A stretch of DNA of 64,000 nt. Source: Pseudomonas paracarnis. GTDB lineage: Bacteria > Pseudomonadota > Gammaproteobacteria > Pseudomonadales > Pseudomonadaceae. This document shows, in pieces, positions 16,858-26,600 of the stretch. A model generated the notes under the pieces. That model ran no database searches. It was not told where the DNA came from and worked only from the letters and a program-made list of their open reading frames with translations. The number at the start of each line of letters is the position of its first letter. Positions within the stretch are counted from its first letter, which is position 1. Where the stretch lies: contig NZ_CAJFCN010000003.1 of the NCBI RefSeq assembly GCF_904063055.1, positions 518,112 to 582,111 of the forward strand, given 5' to 3'. Made by a program: the position numbers and the translations under genes.

Positions 16858-19149
16858 TTATAGGTTCTCATAGCGGTTCATGTCCAATACGCCCTCTTCC
16901 ACCGGCGTGGTTTCGTGAATGTACCGCGACAAGTCATGGAAGTACTGCCAGAACAGCGGGTGACTGCGACGCACACCCCAGCGGTCGACGATTTTCTCGA
17001 AGCTCTTGGCGTCCTTGGCCTGCTCCATCTGCGCGACAAACTCAGGCACTTGCCGGGCCGGGATATTGAACATGAAGTTCGGGTAGCTGCTGAGCACGCC
17101 TGGGTAGATCGTCACCGTGTCCAGCCCCGGCTGATAGCGATACGCCTCTCCCAGCAGGAACGCCACGTTACTGTGGGCACGGTTGCGCAGCAGGCTGTAG
17201 ACCTCGCGCTTGCCGCTGGCGGTTTCGATGCGCAGCATCGTGGCTTCGGGCAATTGCTCGATCACCTTGAGCCCTGCCGCCGGCCGCGAGGTCAGGCGGC
17301 TCAGGGCTTGCTCGGCATCCTGCAAGGCCGGGTCAATGCCGTCGCGGGAGCAGAACGCGCCGCTGCAGCGGTTGATCGGGTCGGGGCTGGCGTTCAAATG
17401 GCCGTAGCGGGTCAGCAACTGGTTGGCGAAGTCACGCTTGGGGTCCTTCTCGCTCAGGTGCAAACCACTGGCCTTGTCATCGTCAATCGCTTCGTAGTCC
17501 AGCCACAGCTTGAGCTTGCCGCTGTTCTGGTACCAATCGTCCATGAAGTCTTCACGGGTGTCGGCGGGCATCAGGCGCAGGAAGTTCTGCTCGGCGCCGT
17601 TACGGATCAGGTCGAAATACAGGCGGGTCTGGGCCTGGTGCGAGACGTTGCCAAACACATCGAAATTCACCGCCAGCTGGTAATAGGTGCGTTCCAGCAG
17701 TGGGTAGTCGAACAGCCACATCGTCTGCGGAACCTCGCCAATCAGGCCCTTGGTCACCGAGGCGCTGTCGAAATGGCGGAAAATGCTCAACAAGGCGTTG
17801 TCATTGCCCGCCCACAATGTCGACCAGCTCGGCGCCGGCAGGTCTGCATAGTTGTCACGGCGCAAGGCTTCGTATTGGTTGCGCTTGTCACGATAGGCCA
17901 GCCACAGGCTCAGCACACTGCCCACGTCGTCATTCTGCCCGGGCATGGCCAGCAACGGCGTGGCCTGGCCGCGATAACGCGCATCGGTGATGTACAGATC
18001 GTGGTCGGGGTCCTGGAACAGCGTCCAGAAGTTATCGCGGATCACGTCCGTGGCGATCTGCCCACGGCACACCGGCCCGCGAATGAAGGTACGCACGAAG
18101 TACTCAGCGTTATCGAGCATGAATTGGTAGCGCGCTTTAGCCGGGATGGCTTCGAATGTCGCGAACGGATTGGCCCGGCTGCCGGGGCCATAGCCTGGCA
18201 AGGCCGTGACCTGCCAGTCGCCGGCGTAGAACAACGCCTTGATCCGCGCCATCTTCGCCGCGCTGAAGGGGTAAGTGATGTGAGTTTTATGCACGATCAC
18301 ACCCTGCACCGGCCACAGGCGGTAGTACACCTGGGTGCCTGGGTCGTCGTTGGGGCGACGTGTGGCGATCAAGTCAATCGGCTGGCCACTGGGCGTACGC
18401 GAACGCACCCACTGGAAGTAATGCCCCGGCTCGCCGTTCTCGAAATAGATATGCGCCAGGAACAAATGCTCGAACAGCCAGCGCGCCACCAGGCTATCCC
18501 GGGCGCCCGGCTGGTTGAACAGGTTTTCCCACTGTTGCACTTGCAACGCTTCCCTGGCACTCGGCGCCAGGCCCTGCTCGTCAATCGGCGCGCCGGAGGC
18601 CAGCCAGCGTTGCAAAGTCTGGTATTGCTGATCGGTCAGGCCGGTGACCGCCAGCGGCATACCTTCCTTGGGGTGAGCGCCGGCATAGGCACTGAACTCG
18701 CCGGGCGTTGCGCACATATTTTCGCGGTTGAGCCCCAGCACAATGTTGTCGGGCAGCTTGGCATTGGGCGCCAGCGGCGCGTTGTGCCCCAGCTCCAGCA
18801 TGCGCGCCATCAGCGCAGCCTGGCTGCCCTGGGCGTCCAGCACCGAATAGAAGCCCTTTTGCTGCCACGCCTGCTTCCCGAATGCGTCATAAAACAACCG
18901 CGTAGTTGGCGTGGCCTGGCCGCGCTCGCCGTCATACACCGGCATTTTGCTTGCACCGCGCGCGGCGCCCTCGGCACTGCCCAGGTTGAGCTGGCAGGCG
19001 GAGTCGTAGCAGGCGTGGCAGGCCACGCATTTCTCGGTGAAGATCGGTTGGATATCGCGGGTGTAGGAGATCGCCGAAGCGGGACCTTCTGCCTGCGCAG
19101 TACTGGCTATCAAGGCCAGGACGGCGCTGACGATCAAACGAAGTGACAT
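16858..19149 (-). CDS. cti: Fatty acid cis/trans isomerase
   Basis: Cti is a periplasmic haem protein that converts cis-unsaturated acyl chains of membrane phospholipids to trans, stiffening the membrane under solvent or heat stress. The 763-residue protein starts with a signal peptide (MSLRLIVSAVLALIASTAQA) and carries the cytochrome c-type haem motif CVACH at residues 41-45. Length and sequence agree with the pseudomonad family. Its position next to metH and nfuA matches the order I recall in P. aeruginosa. The acyltransferase gene downstream may be co-transcribed. Confidence 0.96.
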   Translation of the reverse strand: MSLRLIVSAVLALIASTAQAEGPASAISYTRDIQPIFTEKCVACHACYDSACQLNLGSAEGAARGASKMPVYDGERGQATPTTRLFYDAFGKQAWQQKGFYSVLDAQGSQAALMARMLELGHNAPLAPNAKLPDNIVLGLNRENMCATPGEFSAYAGAHPKEGMPLAVTGLTDQQYQTLQRWLASGAPIDEQGLAPSAREALQVQQWENLFNQPGARDSLVARWLFEHLFLAHIYFENGEPGHYFQWVRSRTPSGQPIDLIATRRPNDDPGTQVYYRLWPVQGVIVHKTHITYPFSAAKMARIKALFYAGDWQVTALPGYGPGSRANPFATFEAIPAKARYQFMLDNAEYFVRTFIRGPVCRGQIATDVIRDNFWTLFQDPDHDLYITDARYRGQATPLLAMPGQNDDVGSVLSLWLAYRDKRNQYEALRRDNYADLPAPSWSTLWAGNDNALLSIFRHFDSASVTKGLIGEVPQTMWLFDYPLLERTYYQLAVNFDVFGNVSHQAQTRLYFDLIRNGAEQNFLRLMPADTREDFMDDWYQNSGKLKLWLDYEAIDDDKASGLHLSEKDPKRDFANQLLTRYGHLNASPDPINRCSGAFCSRDGIDPALQDAEQALSRLTSRPAAGLKVIEQLPEATMLRIETASGKREVYSLLRNRAHSNVAFLLGEAYRYQPGLDTVTIYPGVLSSYPNFMFNIPARQVPEFVAQMEQAKDAKSFEKIVDRWGVRRSHPLFWQYFHDLSRYIHETTPVEEGVLDMNRYENL

Positions 19150-19295
19150 GTATCGGGTCCCGATTCAAGGCGTGCGGTCTGTGAAATGGCGGTGATTCTA
19201 CCGGGCCATGACCGCCAGCAACATGAGCGATATTCATGCACAACCCGGACATGCTCCAAATCGGCACAGGTTTGCTATGATTCACGCCCTCCGTA

Positions 19296-22200
19296 ATGCC
19301 TGACCAGAGTAGTCCCATGCCCGATCGTAGCGCTCGCCTGCAAGCCCTTCACCAAGCCCTCAAGGAACGCATCCTGATCCTTGATGGTGGCATGGGCACG
19401 ATGATCCAGAGCTATAAGCTCGAGGAGCAGGACTACCGTGGCAAACGCTTCGCCGATTGGCCAAGCGACGTCAAGGGCAACAACGACCTGCTGGTGCTGA
19501 CCCGCCCGGACGTGATCGGCGGCATTGAAAAAGCCTACCTGGACGCCGGCGCCGACATCCTTGAAACAAACACCTTCAACGCCACGCGAATCTCCATGGC
19601 CGATTACGGCATGGAAGAACTGGCCTATGAACTGAACGTGGAAGGCGCACGCCTGGCGCGCAAGGTGGCCGACGCCAAAACCCACGAGAACCCGGCCAAA
19701 CCGCGTTTTGTCGCCGGTGTACTGGGCCCGACCAGCCGTACCTGCTCGCTGTCGCCAGACGTCAACAACCCCGGCTACCGCAACGTGACCTTCGATGAGC
19801 TGGTGGAAAACTACACCGAAGCCACCAAGGGCCTGATCGAAGGCGGCGCCGACCTGATCCTGATCGAAACCATCTTCGACACCCTTAACGCCAAGGCCGC
19901 GATCTTCGCCGTGCAAGGGGTGTTCGAGGAACTGGGCGTGGAACTGCCGATCATGATCTCCGGCACCATCACCGACGCCTCCGGCCGAACCCTGTCGGGC
20001 CAGACCACCGAAGCGTTCTGGAACTCCGTGGCACACGCCAAGCCGATCTCGGTCGGTTTGAACTGCGCCCTCGGCGCCAGCGAGCTGCGCCCCTACCTGG
20101 AGGAGTTGTCGAACAAGGCCAACACCCACGTTTCGGCGCACCCTAATGCTGGCCTACCCAACGAATTCGGCGAGTACGACGAGCTGCCATCGCAAACGGC
20201 CAAGGTCATCGAAGAGTTCGCCCAGAGCGGCTTTCTCAACATCGTCGGCGGCTGCTGCGGTACCACACCGGGCCATATTGAAGCCATCGCCAAGGCCGTG
20301 GCTGGCTACGCGCCGCGCCCGATCCCGGACATTCCCAAGGCCTGCCGCCTATCAGGCCTGGAGCCGTTCACCATTGATCGCCGTTCGCTGTTCGTCAACG
20401 TCGGCGAACGTACCAACATCACAGGCTCAGCCAAGTTCGCCCGCCTGATCCGCGAAGACAACTACACCGAAGCCCTGGAAGTCGCCCTGCAGCAGGTGGA
20501 AGCCGGCGCCCAGGTGATCGATATCAACATGGACGAGGGCATGCTGGATTCGAAGAAGGCCATGGTGACCTTCCTCAATCTGATCGCCGGTGAGCCAGAC
20601 ATCTCCCGCGTACCGATCATGATCGACTCTTCCAAGTGGGAAGTGATCGAAGCCGGGCTCAAGTGCATCCAGGGCAAGGGCATCGTCAACTCCATCAGCA
20701 TGAAGGAAGGCGTAGAGCAGTTCATTCACCACGCCAAGCTGTGCAAGCGCTACGGCGCGGCGGTGGTGGTGATGGCGTTCGACGAAGCCGGCCAGGCTGA
20801 CACCGAAGCGCGCAAGAAAGAAATCTGCAAACGCTCCTACGACATCCTGGTCAATGATGTCGGTTTCCCGCCGGAAGACATCATCTTCGACCCGAACATC
20901 TTCGCGGTCGCCACCGGTATCGAAGAGCACAACAACTATGCCGTCGATTTCATCAACGCCTGTGCCTATATCCGTGATGAGTTGCCCTACGCGCTGACCT
21001 CCGGTGGCGTGTCCAACGTGTCGTTCTCGTTCCGGGGCAACAACCCGGTGCGCGAAGCGATCCACTCGGTGTTCCTGCTGCATGCGATCCGTGCGGGCCT
21101 GACCATGGGTATCGTCAACGCCGGCCAGTTGGAGATCTACGACCAGATCCCCGCCGAGCTGCGTGACGCCGTCGAAGACGTGGTACTCAACCGTACGCCG
21201 GACGGCACCGACGCCCTGCTGGCGATTGCCGACAAGTACAAGGGCGACGGCAGCGTCAAGGAAGCCGAGACCGAGGAATGGCGTGGCTGGGAGGTCAACA
21301 AACGTCTGGAACACGCGCTGGTCAAGGGCATCACCACGCACATTGTCGAAGACACCGAAGAATCGCGCCTGTCGTTTGCGCGCCCGATCGAAGTGATCGA
21401 AGGCCCGCTGATGTCCGGCATGAACATCGTCGGCGACCTGTTCGGCGCCGGTAAGATGTTCCTGCCCCAAGTGGTGAAATCCGCCCGGGTGATGAAGCAG
21501 GCGGTGGCCCACTTGATCCCGTTCATCGAGCTGGAAAAAGGCGACAAGCCTGAAGCCAAGGGCAAGATCCTGATGGCCACGGTCAAGGGCGACGTGCATG
21601 ACATCGGCAAGAACATTGTCGGCGTGGTGCTGGGTTGCAACGGCTATGACATCGTCGACCTGGGGGTGATGGTACCGGCGGAGAAGATCCTGCAGGTGGC
21701 CAAGGAGCAGAAGTGCGACATCATCGGTCTATCCGGCCTGATCACCCCGTCTCTGGATGAAATGGTGCATGTGGCCCGCGAGATGCAGCGCCAGGATTTC
21801 CACCTGCCGCTGATGATCGGGGGCGCCACCACCTCCAAGGCGCACACGGCGGTGAAGATCGAGCCCAAGTACAGCAACGACGCGGTGATCTACGTCACCG
21901 ACGCCTCCCGCGCCGTGGGCGTGGCCACCCAGTTGCTGTCCAAGGAGTTGAAGGCCGGCTTCGTCGAAAAGACCCGTCTGGAATACATCGACGTACGTGA
22001 GCGCACCTCCAACCGTAGTGCACGCACCGAGCGCCTGAGCTACCCGGCGGCCATCGCCAAGAAGCCGCAGTTCGACTGGAGCAGCTACACCCCGGTCAAA
22101 CCGACCTTTACCGGCGCCAAGGTGCTGGACAATATCGACCTCAACGTCCTCGCCGAATACATCGACTGGACGCCGTTCTTCATCTCCTGGGACCTGGCCG

Positions 22201-23027
22201 GCAAGTTCCCGCGCATCCTCACCGATGAAGTGGTGGGTGAAGCGGCAACCGCGCTGTATGCCGATGCCCAGGAAATGCTCAAGAAGTTGATCGACGAAAA
22301 ACTCATCAGCGCCCGTGCGGTGTTCGGTTTCTGGCCGACCAACCAGGTGCAGGACGATGATCTGGAAGTGTACGGTGACGACGGCCAGCCCATCGCCAAA
22401 CTGCATCACTTGCGCCAGCAAATCATCAAGACCGACGGCAAGCCGAACTTTTCCCTGGCCGACTTCGTCGCGCCCAAGGACAGCGGCGTGACCGACTATA
22501 TCGGTGGTTTCATCACCACCGCCGGCATCGGTGCCGAAGAAGTGGCCAAGGCTTACCAGGACGCCGGCGATGACTACAACTCGATCATGGTCAAGGCCCT
22601 CGCCGACCGTCTCGCCGAAGCCTGCGCCGAATGGCTGCACCAGCAAGTGCGTAAAGAGCACTGGGGTTATGCCAAGGACGAGCAACTGGACAACGAAGCA
22701 CTGATCAAGGAGCAGTACAGCGGCATACGCCCTGCCCCCGGCTACCCGGCGTGCCCGGACCACACAGAAAAGGCCCAGCTGTTTCAACTACTGGACCCAG
22801 AGGCGCGTGAAATGCACGCCGGGCGCAGCGGCGTATTCCTGACCGAGCACTACGCGATGTTCCCGGCGGCGGCGGTCAGTGGCTGGTACTTTGCCCACCC
22901 ACAGGCGCAGTATTTTGCGGTGGGCAAAGTCGACAAGGATCAGGTGACCAGCTACACCGCACGCAAAGGCCAGGACCTGAGCGTCACAGAGCGCTGGCTG
23001 GCGCCGAACCTGGGTTACGACAACTGA
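19296..23027 (+). CDS. metH: Cobalamin-dependent methionine synthase
   Basis: MetH transfers a methyl group from 5-methyltetrahydrofolate to homocysteine through a cobalamin cofactor. The 1243-residue protein shows all modules: the homocysteine domain (GGMGTMIQ near residue 31, zinc cysteines in [11 protein letters not shown]), the pterin domain ([10 protein letters not shown]), the cap and B12 domain with the cobalt-ligand motif DVHDIGKN, and the activation domain with [14 protein letters not shown] near the C-terminus. A second in-frame ATG lies 7 codons downstream. It is a main consumer of the cobalamin made by the cob genes in this window. No riboswitch was seen in its leader. Confidence 0.98.
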   Translation: MPDQSSPMPDRSARLQALHQALKERILILDGGMGTMIQSYKLEEQDYRGKRFADWPSDVKGNNDLLVLTRPDVIGGIEKAYLDAGADILETNTFNATRISMADYGMEELAYELNVEGARLARKVADAKTHENPAKPRFVAGVLGPTSRTCSLSPDVNNPGYRNVTFDELVENYTEATKGLIEGGADLILIETIFDTLNAKAAIFAVQGVFEELGVELPIMISGTITDASGRTLSGQTTEAFWNSVAHAKPISVGLNCALGASELRPYLEELSNKANTHVSAHPNAGLPNEFGEYDELPSQTAKVIEEFAQSGFLNIVGGCCGTTPGHIEAIAKAVAGYAPRPIPDIPKACRLSGLEPFTIDRRSLFVNVGERTNITGSAKFARLIREDNYTEALEVALQQVEAGAQVIDINMDEGMLDSKKAMVTFLNLIAGEPDISRVPIMIDSSKWEVIEAGLKCIQGKGIVNSISMKEGVEQFIHHAKLCKRYGAAVVVMAFDEAGQADTEARKKEICKRSYDILVNDVGFPPEDIIFDPNIFAVATGIEEHNNYAVDFINACAYIRDELPYALTSGGVSNVSFSFRGNNPVREAIHSVFLLHAIRAGLTMGIVNAGQLEIYDQIPAELRDAVEDVVLNRTPDGTDALLAIADKYKGDGSVKEAETEEWRGWEVNKRLEHALVKGITTHIVEDTEESRLSFARPIEVIEGPLMSGMNIVGDLFGAGKMFLPQVVKSARVMKQAVAHLIPFIELEKGDKPEAKGKILMATVKGDVHDIGKNIVGVVLGCNGYDIVDLGVMVPAEKILQVAKEQKCDIIGLSGLITPSLDEMVHVAREMQRQDFHLPLMIGGATTSKAHTAVKIEPKYSNDAVIYVTDASRAVGVATQLLSKELKAGFVEKTRLEYIDVRERTSNRSARTERLSYPAAIAKKPQFDWSSYTPVKPTFTGAKVLDNIDLNVLAEYIDWTPFFISWDLAGKFPRILTDEVVGEAATALYADAQEMLKKLIDEKLISARAVFGFWPTNQVQDDDLEVYGDDGQPIAKLHHLRQQIIKTDGKPNFSLADFVAPKDSGVTDYIGGFITTAGIGAEEVAKAYQDAGDDYNSIMVKALADRLAEACAEWLHQQVRKEHWGYAKDEQLDNEALIKEQYSGIRPAPGYPACPDHTEKAQLFQLLDPEAREMHAGRSGVFLTEHYAMFPAAAVSGWYFAHPQAQYFAVGKVDKDQVTSYTARKGQDLSVTERWLAPNLGYDN

Positions 23028-23043
23028 AGGCCTGCCCGGCTCG

Positions 23044-23574
23044 TTACCGCCGTGTCGACGGCCCCGGTTGCGGCGATGCCGGACCGGGTCGTGGCGCTAC
23101 GGTGACAGTTGCCTGTAATGCCTGCACCTCCTTAACAATTGTCGGGACAGCCCCAGCAAACGCTGGCCCTTGATCAGCCGTCGCATACCGGTACGCCTGG
23201 GTATCGTGCAGTGGTTCGAGCAGATGGAAAAACCGCTCATGCCCCGGCTCATCGGCCAGTTGTTGCCATAACTGCCGCCTGGGGACGGCCAGGTCCTGCG
23301 GTGGTCGCTGTACTTGTCGCCAATGGCAAAATACACACAGCCTGTCAGCCTGATTTTCATCAGGCTCATTCCCGCACATAACCTGAAGTCGCTGCCGGTT
23401 GCTTGTCAACGAAGCGCTGGGTGGGTAGATCAGACATTCGGTCATTCCTGTGATTGGGAATGACAGAACATCACCCTCCAGACGCTGCTCGGTGGTGAAT
23501 ATATACGGTGCAGGGTCGTTAGCACCCCAACTGATAGGCTCGCGGTAATCACCTACCGCACCCGCAATGACCAA
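23044..23574 (-). CDS. Hypothetical protein with NEL-like C-terminal segment, possibly a gene remnant
   Basis: This frame of 176 codons has only a TTG start and no convincing ribosome site. It stays open about 17 further codons upstream with no ATG, suggesting either a TTG start or a decayed gene. Near residues 110-140 the text LWQQLADEPGHERFFHLLE then L-x2-TQAYRY resembles the beginning of NEL-type ubiquitin ligase domains found in pseudomonad toxin-like effectors. The catalytic Cys region expected downstream is missing; a Pro-rich tail (PGPASPQPGPSTRR) ends the protein instead. It lies on the opposite strand between metH and the second toxin gene. The function is unknown and expression uncertain. 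Confidence 0.4.
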   Translation of the reverse strand: MVIAGAVGDYREPISWGANDPAPYIFTTEQRLEGDVLSFPITGMTECLIYPPSASLTSNRQRLQVMCGNEPDENQADRLCVFCHWRQVQRPPQDLAVPRRQLWQQLADEPGHERFFHLLEPLHDTQAYRYATADQGPAFAGAVPTIVKEVQALQATVTVAPRPGPASPQPGPSTRR

Positions 23575-23660
23575 ATGCGATTTCCTGTGCCGGACCGATT
23601 CCCGGTCAGCTGGGCCGGCAGCTCAGAACAACCGGTTTTACACAGGAAACGGATTTCGTC

Positions 23661-26600
23661 ATGCCCGAACCCATTACCCCCGCGTCAACCCTGGCCTTTC
23701 GCCAATTACCCGCCCAGGCCGTACATGCGCGTTTCGCCACCCGCCCAGCCTTGTATTCAGTGCTGTTGAACGCCCTGCGCGAGCGTATTCTGGAACGCTA
23801 CCCGTCGTTGAAGCTGGACTGGCAGACGGTCAAACTGGCAAGCCCTCAGCCATCCGGCGGTTACGCCTATCCTGCATTGATGGAAGTGGCTATCGCCCAT
23901 GTGCTGAACCCGCGGACGCTTGACCTGCACTCCGTGCGCGAGCGTCCCTACTTCCTCACCCAGACGCCACCCGAAGTGATCAAGCCCGAGGGCCTGCCGG
24001 GTCTCGACATGCAAGTCATCGCACAGATCATCGACGAGCTGCCAGCCTCGCTTTATCTGTACATGCAGCATGAACTGGCCGACTACTGGAGCCAGGTTGA
24101 CGAGCATGGCAACAGTCGCTGGCAGTGGCTCAGCGAGTTCCTCAACGGTCGGATGACCGCCGCGGCGGCGGGTCCTTCAACCCTGACCGACACGCAGCGT
24201 GACATGTTGGCGGTGGTCGCCGCCTGGCCGGCACAACGTGAGCGCCTGCCCCGCTCCTCACCGGCCACCTATGTGTATTTCATAGAAACCACGCTCGCCG
24301 ACGCCGGCGAAACCGTGCGCGTACTCACCCCAGATCTGCTGCTGGTACGTGAAAAACAGCTGCTGCTGTACAGCGTGGCCGGCAAGATCGACGCGTTCGA
24401 CTCACTGGCGGCGTTCAGCCAGGCCTGGGGCGCGAAGATGCAGGAGCAGTTCCGATGCGACAGCCTGACCTGGCGGCGCAACGAGCCGGTCGCCAATGTG
24501 TTTGAGCAACAGGCGGGGCTGATCCTCAATACACACCTGGAAGACCTGGAGACCCTGTCTTTCCAGGGTCAAGACGAAAAAACCCTTGAGCAGCACCTGG
24601 AGAAGATCACCGATCCGGCACGCTGTTTCACCGACGTCCCGATCGCCGCCGCCGAACGGCTCGATGCCGTGAGCCAGCGACTGCCGGCATGGCTCGCACA
24701 AGCCAGCAGCGCTGATCGATTTGCCTACCACCGCCATCTGCAGGACATGGCGCAGGTGCTGCAAAAAAACCAGGGCCGCGCGTTCAACGAAGGCGTTGAA
24801 AACATCCACACGTTCAGCCGGGCCGCGCTACGCAAGCAGATGCAGGCTGATCACGGCGACGTCGACCCTGATACCGTGCTGTTGGATTTCACCGTGGCCG
24901 CCGGTTATCCAGGGGGAGCCGGAATTGTCGAGCATGTGCGCATGTCGCTGACGGAACTGGCTCTGAAGAACCTCGCTGGCAAGCCCTCTGGCACGCTGAA
25001 GCTATCCTCCAGCACGACAACACCGTTGCCAGGCTGGTTGAACGAAGATTACCTGTTGGGCAGCAGCGGCCTGATCCGGCGCGTTGATATTGGCACTACC
25101 TACCCTGACGCTCTCAAAGAGCTGTTGTTATCCGACACCGCCGATGCCCAGCGCAGGGAGTCGCTGTTTACTCGTGAACTCAAGGTTCATCTGCCGATGC
25201 AGGCACTGGAATACAAGATCCGCCAGCAACACGGCATGACCGTCACCGGTTATCGGTACGTCAAGGCGCTGATGGCGCAAATGCCTGCCGACAGGATCGT
25301 TGACGGCCAGGAGATCGTCTTGCGCCCGCTGGCCCTGTGCCGCAAGACCGGGGCTGCGCCGGATCAAGCCAGCAATATTTTCATCATCGAGCCACGCGAT
25401 ATCAGTGCGGGCCCACATTTGCTGTATCGACCTTTGTATGCCGACGCCCTGCATCAATACCCCAGCCGCCAGGCGCTGTTGCAGGCCATTGCCCAGCCAG
25501 GCGAGTTGCAAAACAGCGTGCTGGACTGGTTATCGGAGAAAGCCCGCCCCATCTATGCCCACGGCGGTATCAAGGAACCGCACATCATTCGTTTCCTGCC
25601 CGGCGATGAATACAGCCTGGCCGAGAAACCCGCCCCGGCGACCCTGGCGGTTGATGAGGGTGCCGGTGAATGGCTGCAATCGCAGGTCAACGGCCAACTG
25701 CTTAATCATCTGTTCGGCAGTACAGCGCGGGCGCTGGTCGATTTGGCGGACCGTGAATCAGTCTCCAACACCGAAAGCCGCTGGGCCGTCTTGATGGAAG
25801 GTGCGTGGTTGCTGTTCAACACCTTGTTGCTGCCGCTGGTACGCGGCCCAGCCATGTTGGCGGGCTGGTTCCTGGTGCTGGTCGCCAGCCTGGAGCAGGA
25901 TCTGGCGGGGTTGGACAGCACGGACCCGATTACGCGTGAATCGGCATTGATCGATCTGCTGCTCAATACCGCCATGGTGTTGCTGCATGGCGCATCCGCG
26001 TCTGGCACGCCGTTACTGGAAGCTGATACAGAGGCCCGTGGTTTGCGACTGGCAGCCTGGCGCCGTGCGCCGGGCATGCCGGAACCGGAACAACTGCCAG
26101 CGATACGCGAGGGCGTGGTGTCGCTGCCCGGTGAGCCGCCGGCGACGGGTGATACGGTGCTGGACTTCAGCCGGTCCCTGGCCAGCCCTCAAGCCAGTGA
26201 ACGGCTCAGAGCGATGCTCGATATTCAGGTGCCCTGGCCCTCGTCACTGCCGGCCCCGCAAGCGAGCGGTGCACTCAAGGGCCTCTACCGCATTGACGGC
26301 GTCTGGCACGCCAGCCTTGGCGGGCTGCTGTTCCAAGTCAGCGTGACACCGGGGTTCGGCGAGGTCTACCTGGTGCACCCCAAACATCCTCAACATCCAG
26401 GCTTCAGGCTGATAAGCGACGGCCAAGGACATTGGCGCCTTGACCGCCACGCGAGGCTCAACGGCGGCATGCCCCGTGACCGATTGAGTACCTGGCAAAA
26501 GGAACGTGCCGAACGCCTGCGGACTCTGAATTCAGAGCTCACTGCGCTCAACGCCACGATGTTTTCCTTGATGGGTGCCTCTTTTACCTCTGAAAGAGCC

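Noticed and set aside
16915..19146. 743-codon plus-strand open frame opposite cti
   Set aside because: It mirrors the cti coding frame, has no recognisable family text and arises from high-GC codon usage.
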